Position numbers and translations under genes: made by a program. Shown piece by piece: positions 1-6,858 of a stretch of DNA of 7,216 bases. Source of the DNA: Pseudomonadota bacterium (GTDB lineage Bacteria > Pseudomonadota > Alphaproteobacteria > Acetobacterales > Acetobacteraceae); contig JAJZVE010000228.1 of NCBI GenBank assembly GCA_021845835.1, forward strand, positions 1 through 7,216. Direction: 5' to 3'. The first letter of the stretch is position 1, and each line of letters starts with the position of its first letter. The notes below the pieces were generated by a model that worked only from the letters and a program-made list of their open reading frames with translations, made no database searches and was not told where the DNA came from.

Positions 1-1856
1 CCGGCATAATGGATCGCCATCCCCGGCACGAGGCCGCTGATCGCCAGGTCGGTCGTCGAACGTCCGGCCGGGCGGTTGGCGCTGCGCGGCGGCAGCGAGG
101 GCAGCAGCCGCGGCGCGCGCGGCGCCTGCCGCAGCTCGGGATAGGCGGCGGTGACCACCTCCTTCGGTCCCAGATCGCCCTTGCCGACCGCCAGACAGAG
201 GTCCGCGAGGCTCGCCTGCTTCAGCGACTTCAGCGCGGCTTCCAGCACCTTTTCCGAACCGTCCAGCCCTTCCTGGCGGAACGCCTTGGCGATCGCGGCC
301 TTGCCGGCGTCGAGATAATGCTGGCGCTGCTGCTGCTGCACATAGCGGCGGATGCGCGCGCGCGCCTTGCCGGTGACGACGAAGCGTTCCCATTGCGGGC
401 TGGGCGTGCCGGCGCGGGAAGTGAGAATTTCCACCTGGTCGCCGTTCTGCAGCTCATGGCGCAACGGCATCAGCCGGCCGTTGATCTTGGCGCCGACGCA
501 GGTATCGCCGACCTGCGAATGCACGGCATAGGCGAAATCCACCGGCGTCGCGCCGCGCGGCAACTGAATCAGCCGGCCCTTCGGCGTGAAGCAGAACACC
601 TGGTCCTGGTAAAGCTCCAGCCGCGTATTCTCCAGGAACTCGTCCGGCGTGGAGTTCTCCAGGATTTCCAGCAGATCCTGTACCCAGCCGAAGCGCATCG
701 CCTCCGTCGCCGCCGCATCAGGCTGCTTGTAGAGCCAGTGCGCGGCCACGCCCGCATCCGCGACTTCCTGCATCTCGCGGGTGCGGATCTGCACCTCGAT
801 CTTCTGGTTGCGCGGCTCGCGCAGCGTGACGCCGGTGTGCAGGCTCTGGTAACCGTTGCTCTTGGGCGTGGAGATGTAGTCCTTGAAACGGCCGGCGATC
901 ACCGGATAGGCGGCATGCACGGCGCCGAGCGCCGCGTAGCACTGCTCGCGCGTCGGCACCACGATGCGGAACGCCATGATGTCGGACAGTTGCTCGAACT
1001 GCACGTTGCGGCGCTGCATCTTCTCCCAGATCGAGAACGGCGTTTTCTCGCGCCCCGTCACCTCGATCACCTCGACGCCTGCGTCGCGGCAGATGCGCGC
1101 CAGTTCTTCCCGGACTTCCTCGATGACATCGGCACCCTGGCCGCGCAGGAAGTTCAGCCGTGCCTGGATGGTGTCATGCGCCTCCGGTTCCAGTTGCGCG
1201 AACGCCAGCGTCTGCAGCTCGTTCTTCACCGCCTCCATGCCGATGCGTTCGGCAAGCGGCGCGTAGATGTCCATGGTCTCGCGCGCGATGCGCTTCCTTC
1301 GCTCGGGTTGCAGCACGAAATGCAGCGTGCGCATGTTGTGCAGCCGGTCAGCGAGCTTGACCAGCAGGACGCGGATGTCGCGGCTCATTGCCAGCACCAG
1401 CTTGCGGAAATTCTCCGCCTGCTTGGTGCGGTCCGATTGCAGTTCCAGGCGCGTCAGCTTGGTGACGCCGTCGGCCAGCAGCGCGATCTCGTGGCCGAAC
1501 TGGCGGTCGATGTCGCGCAGGGTGACGCGCGTGTCCTCGATCGTGTCATGCAGCAGCGCGGTGGCGATGCTGGCGACGTCGAGCCGGTAGCCGGCGAGGA
1601 TGCCGGCGACGGCGAGCGGATGCGTGATGTAGGGGTCGCCGTTGTCGCGTTTCTGCAGCCGGTGCGCGTCCTCGGCGAGCGTATAGGCGCGCACGATCAG
1701 GTCGAGGTCGGCCTTGGGGTCATAGCCGCGGACCCGCGCGATCAGGGCGGCGGCGTCGCGCGGCAGGTCGGACGCAGGGGCGGAGGGGGCGGTGGTGGTG
1801 CCGTCCGGGGCAGGGCGCGCCGCGGCGCGCCAGATGTCTGCTGCGCCGCCTGCCAT
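1..1856 (-). CDS. rsh: Bifunctional (p)ppGpp synthetase/hydrolase, RelA/SpoT family (C-terminus cut by window edge)
   Basis: This cytoplasmic enzyme makes (p)ppGpp from ATP and GTP/GDP and also degrades it, so it sets the stringent response. The reverse-strand frame is open from the ATG at 1856 to the window edge (618 codons, no stop). Residues 1-40 are a low-complexity Ala/Pro/Thr leader. The HD hydrolase domain (about 60-185) keeps H79, H103-D104 and E107-D108. The synthetase domain (about 265-380) has D292, the RFKD motif at 323-326, NGYQSLH at 334-340 and E354 in EVQIRT. RFKD is the signature of bifunctional or SpoT-type enzymes, in contrast to the acidic EFDD of monofunctional RelA. The TGS domain spans about 417-480 and a helical region follows. 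The zinc-finger/RIS and ACT domains, expected in a protein of 700-750 residues, lie outside the window. The start is 6 bases after the rpoZ stop, and an AGGA overlapping that stop serves as ribosome binding site, so co-transcription is likely. Both active sites look intact. Confidence 0.96.
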   Translation of the reverse strand, partial: MAGGAADIWRAAARPAPDGTTTAPSAPASDLPRDAAALIARVRGYDPKADLDLIVRAYTLAEDAHRLQKRDNGDPYITHPLAVAGILAGYRLDVASIATALLHDTIEDTRVTLRDIDRQFGHEIALLADGVTKLTRLELQSDRTKQAENFRKLVLAMSRDIRVLLVKLADRLHNMRTLHFVLQPERRKRIARETMDIYAPLAERIGMEAVKNELQTLAFAQLEPEAHDTIQARLNFLRGQGADVIEEVREELARICRDAGVEVIEVTGREKTPFSIWEKMQRRNVQFEQLSDIMAFRIVVPTREQCYAALGAVHAAYPVIAGRFKDYISTPKSNGYQSLHTGVTLREPRNQKIEVQIRTREMQEVADAGVAAHWLYKQPDAAATEAMRFGWVQDLLEILENSTPDEFLENTRLELYQDQVFCFTPKGRLIQLPRGATPVDFAYAVHSQVGDTCVGAKINGRLMPLRHELQNGDQVEILTSRAGTPSPQWERFVVTGKARARIRRYVQQQQRQHYLDAGKAAIAKAFRQEGLDGSEKVLEAALKSLKQASLADLCLAVGKGDLGPKEVVTAAYPELRQAPRAPRLLPSLPPRSANRPAGRSTTDLAISGLVPGMAIHYA

Positions 1857-1862
1857 CGTGTC

Positions 1863-2267
1863 CTAGCGCTTGCGTCCGCCGAGTTCGGCCTCGATCGCCG
1901 CCTCGATGTCCTCGGACGAGATGTCCTCGTTCTCGACCGGCAGCGCCTGCGCCTCTTCCTCGGTCGACACGTCCTGCAGGCCGAAGATATTCTGGTCGGT
2001 CGGGATCAGGTCCAGCACCTCCTCGTCCGCCGGCTCCGGCTCCGGCGCGCGCGACAGCGACCTGATAAGGTCCTGCTCCAGCTTGCCGACGGCGATGGTC
2101 TCCTCGGCGATCTCGCGCAGCGCCACGACCGGGTTCTTGTCGTCGTCGCGGTCGATCGTCAGCTCCTCGCCACGGCTGAGGTTGCGCGCCCGCTGGGCCG
2201 CCATCAGCACCAGCTCGAAGCGGTTCGGGATCTTCTGGACGCAGTCCTCGACGGTTACGCGCGCCAT
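1863..2267 (-). CDS. rpoZ: DNA-directed RNA polymerase omega subunit
   Basis: Omega is the small RNA polymerase subunit that helps fold and hold beta-prime. The 134-residue product begins [10 protein letters not shown] and contains [14 protein letters not shown] (residues 15-28) and [11 protein letters not shown] (43-53), the conserved omega core. I chose the ATG at 2267 because the family starts with exactly this MAR sequence and GGAG lies 9 bases upstream; an in-frame upstream start at 2333 would add 22 unrelated residues. From about residue 74 the protein continues as an acidic tail rich in Glu and Asp, with a predicted helical end ([15 protein letters not shown]), finishing in GRKR. E. 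coli omega has 91 residues, so this is a longer form. In E. coli the N-terminal MAR residues form part of ppGpp site 1 on the polymerase, and here the next gene makes ppGpp. The sequence supports an rpoZ-rsh operon. Confidence 0.95.
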   Translation of the reverse strand: MARVTVEDCVQKIPNRFELVLMAAQRARNLSRGEELTIDRDDDKNPVVALREIAEETIAVGKLEQDLIRSLSRAPEPEPADEEVLDLIPTDQNIFGLQDVSTEEEAQALPVENEDISSEDIEAAIEAELGGRKR

Positions 2268-2304
2268 GCGCTCAGGCTCCACATCAGCTTGGGGATAGCC
2301 CCTG

Positions 2305-2333
2305 AACATAGGCAGGCGCGGGTCCGGGAGCAA
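2305..2333 (-). promoter_or_regulatory. Candidate sigma-70-type promoter for rpoZ-rsh
   Basis: Read on the minus strand, TTGCTC (2328-2333) and TATGTT (2305-2310) are separated by exactly 17 bases. The -35 box matches TTGACA at 3 of 6 positions and the -10 box matches TATAAT at 4 of 6, which is modest but not unusual for GC-rich alphaproteobacteria. Transcription would begin near 2297-2299, giving a leader of about 30 bases with GGAG before the rpoZ ATG. A small GGGG-N4-CCCC dyad (2291-2302) sits at the predicted start site. This is pattern matching only; no experimental support is visible. Confidence 0.4.
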
Positions 2334-2338
2334 GGGTC

Positions 2339-2355
2339 ATGCTGCGGCACAGCAT
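2339..2355. promoter_or_regulatory. Short perfect inverted repeat upstream of the rpoZ promoter, possible operator
   Basis: ATGCTG (2339-2344) and CAGCAT (2350-2355) are exact reverse complements around a 5-base spacer, CGGCA. The dyad lies just upstream of the candidate rpoZ -35 box and within the gap shared with the divergent gene starting at 2466, where a regulator could act on either side. Six-base dyads arise by chance, no known regulator motif is recognised, and no second copy was noticed in the window. Confidence 0.2.
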
Positions 2356-2465
2356 AGCGTGCGGCGCGGATTTGTGGCAGCCTGCGCACGCAATTGCGGA
2401 GATCCGGCGTGTCCCCTCCCCCTTCCCATCCCGCCACGGCGCGACGAAGCGGAGCCGTCTGAGCG

Positions 2466-3893
2466 ATGGCGCGGCGCAGGGGAACCTCCGGCGAAGGGCT
2501 GAACGCCTGGCCGGGCTACGTGGACGCGCTGTCCACGCTGCTCATGGTCATCATCTTCGTGCTGCTGGTGTTCGTGCTGGCGCAGGCGTTCCTGTCGGTC
2601 ACGCTGTCGGGCCGCGACCAGGCGCTGGACCGGCTGAACCGGCAGATGGCCGAGCTGTCGGACATGCTGTCGCTGGAGCGCGGGCGGTCGGGCGAGCTGC
2701 GCACCTCGCTCGCGCAGGTCAGCCGCGACCTGCAGGCGGTGACCGTGGCGCGCGACGCGCTGTCGCAGCAGCTTGCCGCGCTGCGCGGCCAGGCGGACAA
2801 GCTGACCGCCGACCGCGACGCGCTGAAGGCCGAGCGCGACCGGCTTTCCGCCCGCCTCGCCGACGCCGACCTGCAGACCCAGGCGGCGAAGGCGCGCAGT
2901 GCGCAGTTGCAATCACAGCTTGCCCAGGCCGCCACGCGCAACGATGCGACCGCGCAGGACGCCGCCAACGTCGCGGCGCGGCTCGCCGACACGCAGCGCC
3001 TGCTCGCCGCTGCCCAGGCCACGCTGGCAGAAATGAAGCGTCAGCAGGCCGAACTCGACCGGACGGTGCAGACCGACAAGGAAACCCTGCAGGCGAAACT
3101 CTCGGACCTCGCCCGACTCGCCGAGCAGGTGCGCAACCTCTCGGCGCTGCGCGACGAGCTGGAGCGGCAGGCGCAGGACGCAGCGGTGCGCGCCACCACC
3201 GAGCAGCAGCGGCGCGAGGCGGTGGCGGCCGAGCTGGCGCAGGAAAAGCAGCTCGGCGACTCGGCGCGTGCCCAGATCGCGGCGATGAACCAGCAACTGG
3301 AGCAGTTGCGCGCCCAGTTGGCGGCCGTCAGCCAGGCGCTGGACGTTGCGGAGGCATCCGGCAAGAACAAGGACGTGCAGATCGCCAACCTGAGTTCGCG
3401 GCTGAACACGGCGCTGGCGCAGAAAGTGGAGGAATTGCAGCGCTACCGCAGCGACTTCTTCGGCAAGCTGCGCGAAGTGCTGGCGAACCGGCCCGGCATC
3501 CAGGTGGTCGGCGACCGCTTCGTGTTCCAGAGCGAGGTGCTGTTCCCGGTCGGCAGCGCCGACCTGACCACCGCCGGCCAGGAGGAGATCACCAAGCTCG
3601 CCGCCACGCTGAAGGATATTGCGAAGGAGATTCCGCCCGAGGTGAACTGGCTGCTGCGCGTGGACGGCCATGCCGACAGGCAGCCGATCAGTGGCGGCGG
3701 CGCCTTCGCCAGCAACTGGGAATTGTCGTCGGAGCGCGCGATCAACGTCGTCAAGCTGCTGATTGCCGACGGCATCCCACCCAACCGCCTCGCCGCCACC
3801 GGCTTCGCCGATTTCCAGCCGCTCGACCCGGCCGACACGCCGGAGGCGTACGCGAAGAACCGGCGCATCGAGATCCGGCTGACGGATCGGTAG
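2466..3893 (+). CDS. Membrane-anchored coiled-coil protein with OmpA/MotB peptidoglycan-binding domain
   Basis: This 475-residue protein has three parts. A short basic N-terminus leads into one transmembrane helix (about residues 21-43). Just before it, WPGYVDALSTLLM carries Asp20, placed like the proton-channel aspartate of MotB/TolR/ExbD stator subunits. Residues about 50-335 form a long Ala/Gln/Leu/Arg/Glu-rich coiled coil. Residues about 352-475 are an OmpA-C domain with DGHAD (400-404), NWELSSERA (417-425) and NRRIEI (465-470). Asp404 and Arg424 correspond to the pair that grips diaminopimelate in OmpA. The protein probably spans from inner membrane to peptidoglycan. The ATG at 2466 has GGAG 11 bases upstream and fits the membrane topology. 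Relatives usually travel with a MotA/TolQ/ExbB-type gene, and none is adjacent: rpoZ is divergent and the next gene encodes a secreted protein. Whether it uses proton flow or is only a structural tether is not decidable here. It lacks the look of a standard flagellar MotB because of its very long coiled coil. Confidence 0.92.
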   Translation: MARRRGTSGEGLNAWPGYVDALSTLLMVIIFVLLVFVLAQAFLSVTLSGRDQALDRLNRQMAELSDMLSLERGRSGELRTSLAQVSRDLQAVTVARDALSQQLAALRGQADKLTADRDALKAERDRLSARLADADLQTQAAKARSAQLQSQLAQAATRNDATAQDAANVAARLADTQRLLAAAQATLAEMKRQQAELDRTVQTDKETLQAKLSDLARLAEQVRNLSALRDELERQAQDAAVRATTEQQRREAVAAELAQEKQLGDSARAQIAAMNQQLEQLRAQLAAVSQALDVAEASGKNKDVQIANLSSRLNTALAQKVEELQRYRSDFFGKLREVLANRPGIQVVGDRFVFQSEVLFPVGSADLTTAGQEEITKLAATLKDIAKEIPPEVNWLLRVDGHADRQPISGGGAFASNWELSSERAINVVKLLIADGIPPNRLAATGFADFQPLDPADTPEAYAKNRRIEIRLTDR

Positions 3894-3897
3894 CCGC

Positions 3898-3931
3898 ACC
3901 CTCACTCCAACCCTCTCCCGCAAGCGGGAGG
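3898..3931. repeat. Intergenic repeat-like element with CTCCCG/CGGGAG hairpin
   Basis: Five bases after the stop codon of the OmpA/MotB-type gene lies a stretch of the form ACCCTCACTCCAACC followed by a hairpin. CTCCCG (3915-3920) pairs perfectly with CGGGAG (3925-3930) around a CAAG loop. From memory this resembles a dispersed intergenic repeat found in many GC-rich proteobacterial genomes (CCCTCACCCCAACCCTCTCCCGC and its hairpin partner). No T-run follows, so it is not a classic intrinsic terminator, although the hairpin could protect the 3' end of the upstream transcript. Only one copy is present in this window. Confidence 0.5.
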
Positions 3932-4025
3932 ACGCAAGCGCAGTGACGCCGGCTGACCGCCGCGCGAACGAGACATGCCCACACGCCGCTTGTTCGGCGA
4001 CGACCGGCCGCCTAATCAGGGCGCC

Positions 4026-4565
4026 ATGCGCGCGCTCCCGATCCTTTCCGCCTTCCTGGCTTTCCTGGCCCTGCCCGTCCTCGCCGACACCGTCCAGAAA
4101 CCTACGCACCACGCCAAGACCGCCGGCCCGAAGGCGATCGGCACGTTCGAGGACTGGACGGCCGCCACCAACAAGGAGGCGGGTCAGACCGTCTGTTACG
4201 CTTTCACCCGCGCCCGCGCCTCCGCCCCCGCCCTGCCGGGCCGCGGCGATGTGGTGCTGAGCGTCACCGAACGCTCCTCCGGCCGCGACGCGGTGGCAAT
4301 CAGCGCCGGCTTCGCCTTCGCCGCCAATGCCGACGGCCGGCTCAGCGTCGAGAGCGCCAGCTTCGACCTTTACACCGCGCAGCGCTCCGCCTTCGCCCGC
4401 GACGGCCACGCCGCCGTGAAGGCAATGGAGCATGGCCACGAAGCGGTCGCGCACCTGCCCGGCCCGAAAGGCGCCGAGGTCAGTGACACGTTCAGCCTGC
4501 ACGGCTTCGATAAGGCGTACGCCGCGATCGTCAGGCGCTGCCCGGCGGGCAAGCCGGCCGCATGA
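4026..4565 (+). CDS. Secreted IalB-like (invasion-associated locus B family) protein
   Basis: This 179-residue protein has a signal peptide: MRALPIL, a hydrophobic core, and a likely cleavage site after VLA at residue 20. It should therefore be periplasmic or exported. The mature part has a FEDW motif (residues 41-44) and Cys57 in TVCYAF. Near the end are [13 protein letters not shown] (156-168) and Cys172, so a disulfide between the only two cysteines is plausible. The FxDW start and the F-S-L-x-G-F-x-x-A-Y ending match what I know of IalB-like proteins, which in several alphaproteobacteria sit directly before rlmN. The molecular role of the family is poorly defined, and 'invasion' reflects only the founding Bartonella member. 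I chose the ATG at 4026 over the in-frame ATG at 3975 because it begins the signal peptide, although its AGGG lies only 4 bases upstream. The stop overlaps the rlmN start (ATGA at 4562-4565), so the two are probably translationally coupled. Confidence 0.75.
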   Translation: MRALPILSAFLAFLALPVLADTVQKPTHHAKTAGPKAIGTFEDWTAATNKEAGQTVCYAFTRARASAPALPGRGDVVLSVTERSSGRDAVAISAGFAFAANADGRLSVESASFDLYTAQRSAFARDGHAAVKAMEHGHEAVAHLPGPKGAEVSDTFSLHGFDKAYAAIVRRCPAGKPAA

Positions 4566-5731
4566 CCGCGGCGCTCGATCTCACCGAGGCCGAGCGCGCG
4601 CGCATCCTCGCCAAGACGGCGCGCTTCGCGCCGCCGCCGGCGCAACTGGCGGACGGCCGGCGCGACCTGGTCGGCCTGTCGCGGGCGGAACTGGCGGCCG
4701 AACTGGCCGCGATCGGCGAGAAGCCGTTTCGCGCCAAGCAGATCTGGCACTGGATCTATCACCAGGGCGTCACCGACTTCGCCGGCATGTCCACGGTTGC
4801 GCGGCCGCTGCAGCAGAAGCTCGCCGAACGCTTCGTGATCGGCCGGCCGGAGGTTGCGGCGGATCATCTCAGCGCCGACGAATCGCGCAAATTCCTGTTC
4901 CGCTTCCGCGACGGGCAGGAGGCGGAAACGGTCTATATCCCCGACCGGCAGGAAGATCGCGGCGCCGTCTGCATCTCCTCGCAGGTCGGCTGCACGCTCG
5001 CCTGTCGCTTCTGCCACACCGGCACGCAGGCGCTGGTGCGCAATCTCGGCGCCGCCGAGATTGTCGGGCAGTTCATGGCGGCGCGCGATGCCTACGGCGA
5101 ATGGCCCAGCCCGAAGGGCGAGACGCCGCGCCTGCTCTCCACCATCGTGCTGATGGGCATGGGCGAGCCGCTGTACAATTACGAAAACGTCGCCAGGGCG
5201 ATGACGATCGTGATGGACAACGAGGGCATCGCGCTGTCGCGCCGGCGCATCACGCTGTCCACCTCCGGCGTGGTGCCGATGATGGACCGCGTCGGCGCCG
5301 AACTCGGCCTCAATCTCGCGGTGTCACTGCATGCGGTGCGCGACGAACTGCGCGACGAGCTGGTGCCGCTCAACCGCAAATACCCGATCGCCGAGCTGAT
5401 CGCGGCGTGCCGGCGCTATCCGGGTGCCTCGAACGCGCGGCGCATCACGTTCGAATACGTCATGCTGGACGGCATCAACGACACGCCGGCCGATGCGCGC
5501 GAGCTGGTGCGGCTGATCGCCGGATTGCCCGCCAAGGTGAACCTGATCCCGTTCAATCCCTGGCCCGGCAGTCCGTATGCCACCAGCAAGCCGGCGGCGA
5601 TCGCGCGGTTCGCGCAGATCGTCATGGACGCCGGCTATGCCGCCCCGGTGCGCACGCCGCGCGGGCGCGACATCCTGGCCGCCTGCGGGCAGTTGCGCAC
5701 GGAGAGTTTGCGCGTTCCTGTCCACGCATAG
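4562..5731 (+). CDS. rlmN: 23S rRNA (adenine-2503-C2)/tRNA (adenine-37-C2) methyltransferase, radical SAM
   Basis: RlmN methylates C2 of A2503 in 23S rRNA, at the peptidyl-transferase centre, and C2 of A37 in some tRNAs, using radical S-adenosylmethionine chemistry. The 389-residue product has the usual length. An N-terminal helical RNA-binding part contains [16 protein letters not shown] (residues 54-69). The radical SAM cluster motif is C144-x3-C148-x2-C151, followed by [13 protein letters not shown] motif (201-203) and LSTSGVVP (232-239) help bind SAM. The two mechanistic cysteines are conserved: Cys137, seven residues before the cluster as in E. coli (118 and 125), and Cys375 in [12 protein letters not shown]. 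The ending [13 protein letters not shown] (327-339) is typical of the family. The start ATG overlaps the preceding stop codon, so translation is likely coupled. An 80-base gap follows before the hydrolase gene. All expected catalytic residues are present. Confidence 0.97.
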   Translation: MTAALDLTEAERARILAKTARFAPPPAQLADGRRDLVGLSRAELAAELAAIGEKPFRAKQIWHWIYHQGVTDFAGMSTVARPLQQKLAERFVIGRPEVAADHLSADESRKFLFRFRDGQEAETVYIPDRQEDRGAVCISSQVGCTLACRFCHTGTQALVRNLGAAEIVGQFMAARDAYGEWPSPKGETPRLLSTIVLMGMGEPLYNYENVARAMTIVMDNEGIALSRRRITLSTSGVVPMMDRVGAELGLNLAVSLHAVRDELRDELVPLNRKYPIAELIAACRRYPGASNARRITFEYVMLDGINDTPADARELVRLIAGLPAKVNLIPFNPWPGSPYATSKPAAIARFAQIVMDAGYAAPVRTPRGRDILAACGQLRTESLRVPVHA

Positions 5732-5802
5732 GAGCAGCCGTTCCGGCTTGTCGCGCCCGGCCTGACAGGATGAAACTGCCGGTCACGCGGCCAGACGCGG
5801 GG

Positions 5803-5806
5803 GGAG
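5803..5806 (+). promoter_or_regulatory. Ribosome binding site that fixes the hydrolase start
   Basis: GGAG within a G-rich run ends 5 bases before the ATG at 5812. The alternative in-frame ATG at 5770 has only an AGGA overlapping the start codon itself, which cannot act as a Shine-Dalgarno site for it. This favours 5812. Confidence 0.55.
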
Positions 5807-5811
5807 CGCCG

Positions 5812-6840
5812 ATGCGGGACCGGACACGGCTGGTTTTCTCGGGATCGCAGCGGGACCGGGCGCGCAGCCTGGGGATGTTGGCCGGCGCCGCCATGACGCT
5901 CGGGGCACGGCATCTGATCGGCGCAGGGACGCTGCCATCCTGGCCGTACTCCGTCGATCTCGCCCATGCGTGGCTGAAGGTGGTGACGCGGCACGGTTTC
6001 GATATGACCGGCGCCGACGGTGGCGGCATCGCCGCCTCACGCGCTTTCGTGGACGCCGTTTCGACTCGCGATCCGGTGCTCGACCGGCTGCGCCGGACGG
6101 CAGCCAACGCTCCGGTGCCGGCTACCTGGTTCACGCCGCCCGACTCAGAGTCGGTACTGATGCTTTACCTGCATGGCGGCGGGTATGCGTATCACGCCAC
6201 ATCGCACGCCAGTCTGGTCGCCTACGTCGCCGAAGCCGTGGGGGCAGCGACGCTTGCGCCCGACTACCGGCTGGCGCCCGAGCATACGTGGCCGGCGCAA
6301 CTTGATGACGCGATCGCCGCCTACGACTGGCTGTGCGCGCAGGCGGCTGGCGCGCGGCGGATCGCGGTGGCGGGGGATTCGGCCGGCGGACATCTGACAC
6401 TGGCGCTGCTCGCAGTTCTTCTGGCCACCGGCCGACCGCTGCCCGGCTGCGCGGTGTGCATCGGGCCCTGGGTCGATCTCACCAATCCCGGCGCCAGCAT
6501 GCGCACGCATGAACGCTACGACTGGGTGCAAAAGCGCATGGCAGACCGCTGGGCGGCCTGGCTGCTGCGCGCCACACCGGCGCACCCGCTGACGGCACCG
6601 CTACGCGCAGTTGCCGCTGGCAGCGGGCCGCCGCCGCTGCTCGTACATGTCGGCACGCACGAAATCCTCTACGACATGATCGTGGAGCACGGCGCCCTCT
6701 ATCGCGCGGCCGGACATCCTATCGTGGTGCAGGAATGGCCGGAAATGACGCACGATTTCCACGCCTTCGCCGCCATGCTCCCGGCCAGCCGTGACGCGCT
6801 GCGGGCGATCGGCGGTTTCGTGCGGCAGCATTGCTGCTGA
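5812..6840 (+). CDS. Alpha/beta hydrolase, hormone-sensitive-lipase (HSL) type esterase
   Basis: This is a predicted carboxylic-ester hydrolase of 342 residues; the natural substrate cannot be read from sequence. The HSL-family oxyanion motif HGGGY is at 121-125, followed by LAPDYRLAPEHTWPAQLDD (148-166), a stretch highly typical of these esterases. The nucleophile elbow GDSAGG (188-193) gives Ser190. The catalytic histidine is probably His314 in MTHDFHAF. The acid is less clear: GTHEILYD (281-288) has Glu284 where many relatives have Asp, with Asp288 as an alternative. The N-terminus is basic with a weakly hydrophobic stretch (about residues 19-40) that is not a convincing signal peptide. 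The protein ends in two adjacent cysteines. It follows rlmN by 80 bases with its own ribosome binding site and converges on scpB. An in-frame start at 5770 would add 14 residues. Confidence 0.9.
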   Translation: MRDRTRLVFSGSQRDRARSLGMLAGAAMTLGARHLIGAGTLPSWPYSVDLAHAWLKVVTRHGFDMTGADGGGIAASRAFVDAVSTRDPVLDRLRRTAANAPVPATWFTPPDSESVLMLYLHGGGYAYHATSHASLVAYVAEAVGAATLAPDYRLAPEHTWPAQLDDAIAAYDWLCAQAAGARRIAVAGDSAGGHLTLALLAVLLATGRPLPGCAVCIGPWVDLTNPGASMRTHERYDWVQKRMADRWAAWLLRATPAHPLTAPLRAVAAGSGPPPLLVHVGTHEILYDMIVEHGALYRAAGHPIVVQEWPEMTHDFHAFAAMLPASRDALRAIGGFVRQHCC

Positions 6841-6858
6841 ACCGCAGTGACCCGGCCA

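Noticed and set aside
9..2357. A 782-codon open frame on the plus strand across rsh and rpoZ
   Set aside because: It is antisense to two clearly recognisable conserved genes, its product is Arg/Gly/Leu-rich with no known motif, and long antisense frames are common in GC-rich genes.
2339..3946. A 535-codon plus-strand frame over the OmpA/MotB-type gene
   Set aside because: It is a shifted-frame shadow; the 2466-3893 frame has the transmembrane helix, coiled coil and OmpA motifs.
3990..4018. TTGTTC-N17-TAATCA as a promoter for the IalB-like gene
   Set aside because: The -10 box matches the consensus at only 2 of 6 positions and transcription would start almost at the ATG; too weak to annotate.
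3894..4025. A small gene in the gap before the IalB-like gene
   Set aside because: The in-frame ATG at 3975 only extends the IalB-like protein ahead of its signal peptide; no separate reading frame with a ribosome binding site was seen.
2913..4502. A 529-codon minus-strand frame across the coiled-coil gene and the IalB-like gene
   Set aside because: It is antisense to two supported genes and has low-complexity Gly/Arg/Val composition with no recognisable domain.
4432..5811. The hydrolase frame stays open far upstream, through all of rlmN, giving an apparent 802-codon protein
   Set aside because: The upstream part translates to Arg/Gly/Ala-rich sequence with no family resemblance and lies over rlmN in another frame. 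Recognisable hydrolase sequence and a ribosome binding site begin only near 5812.
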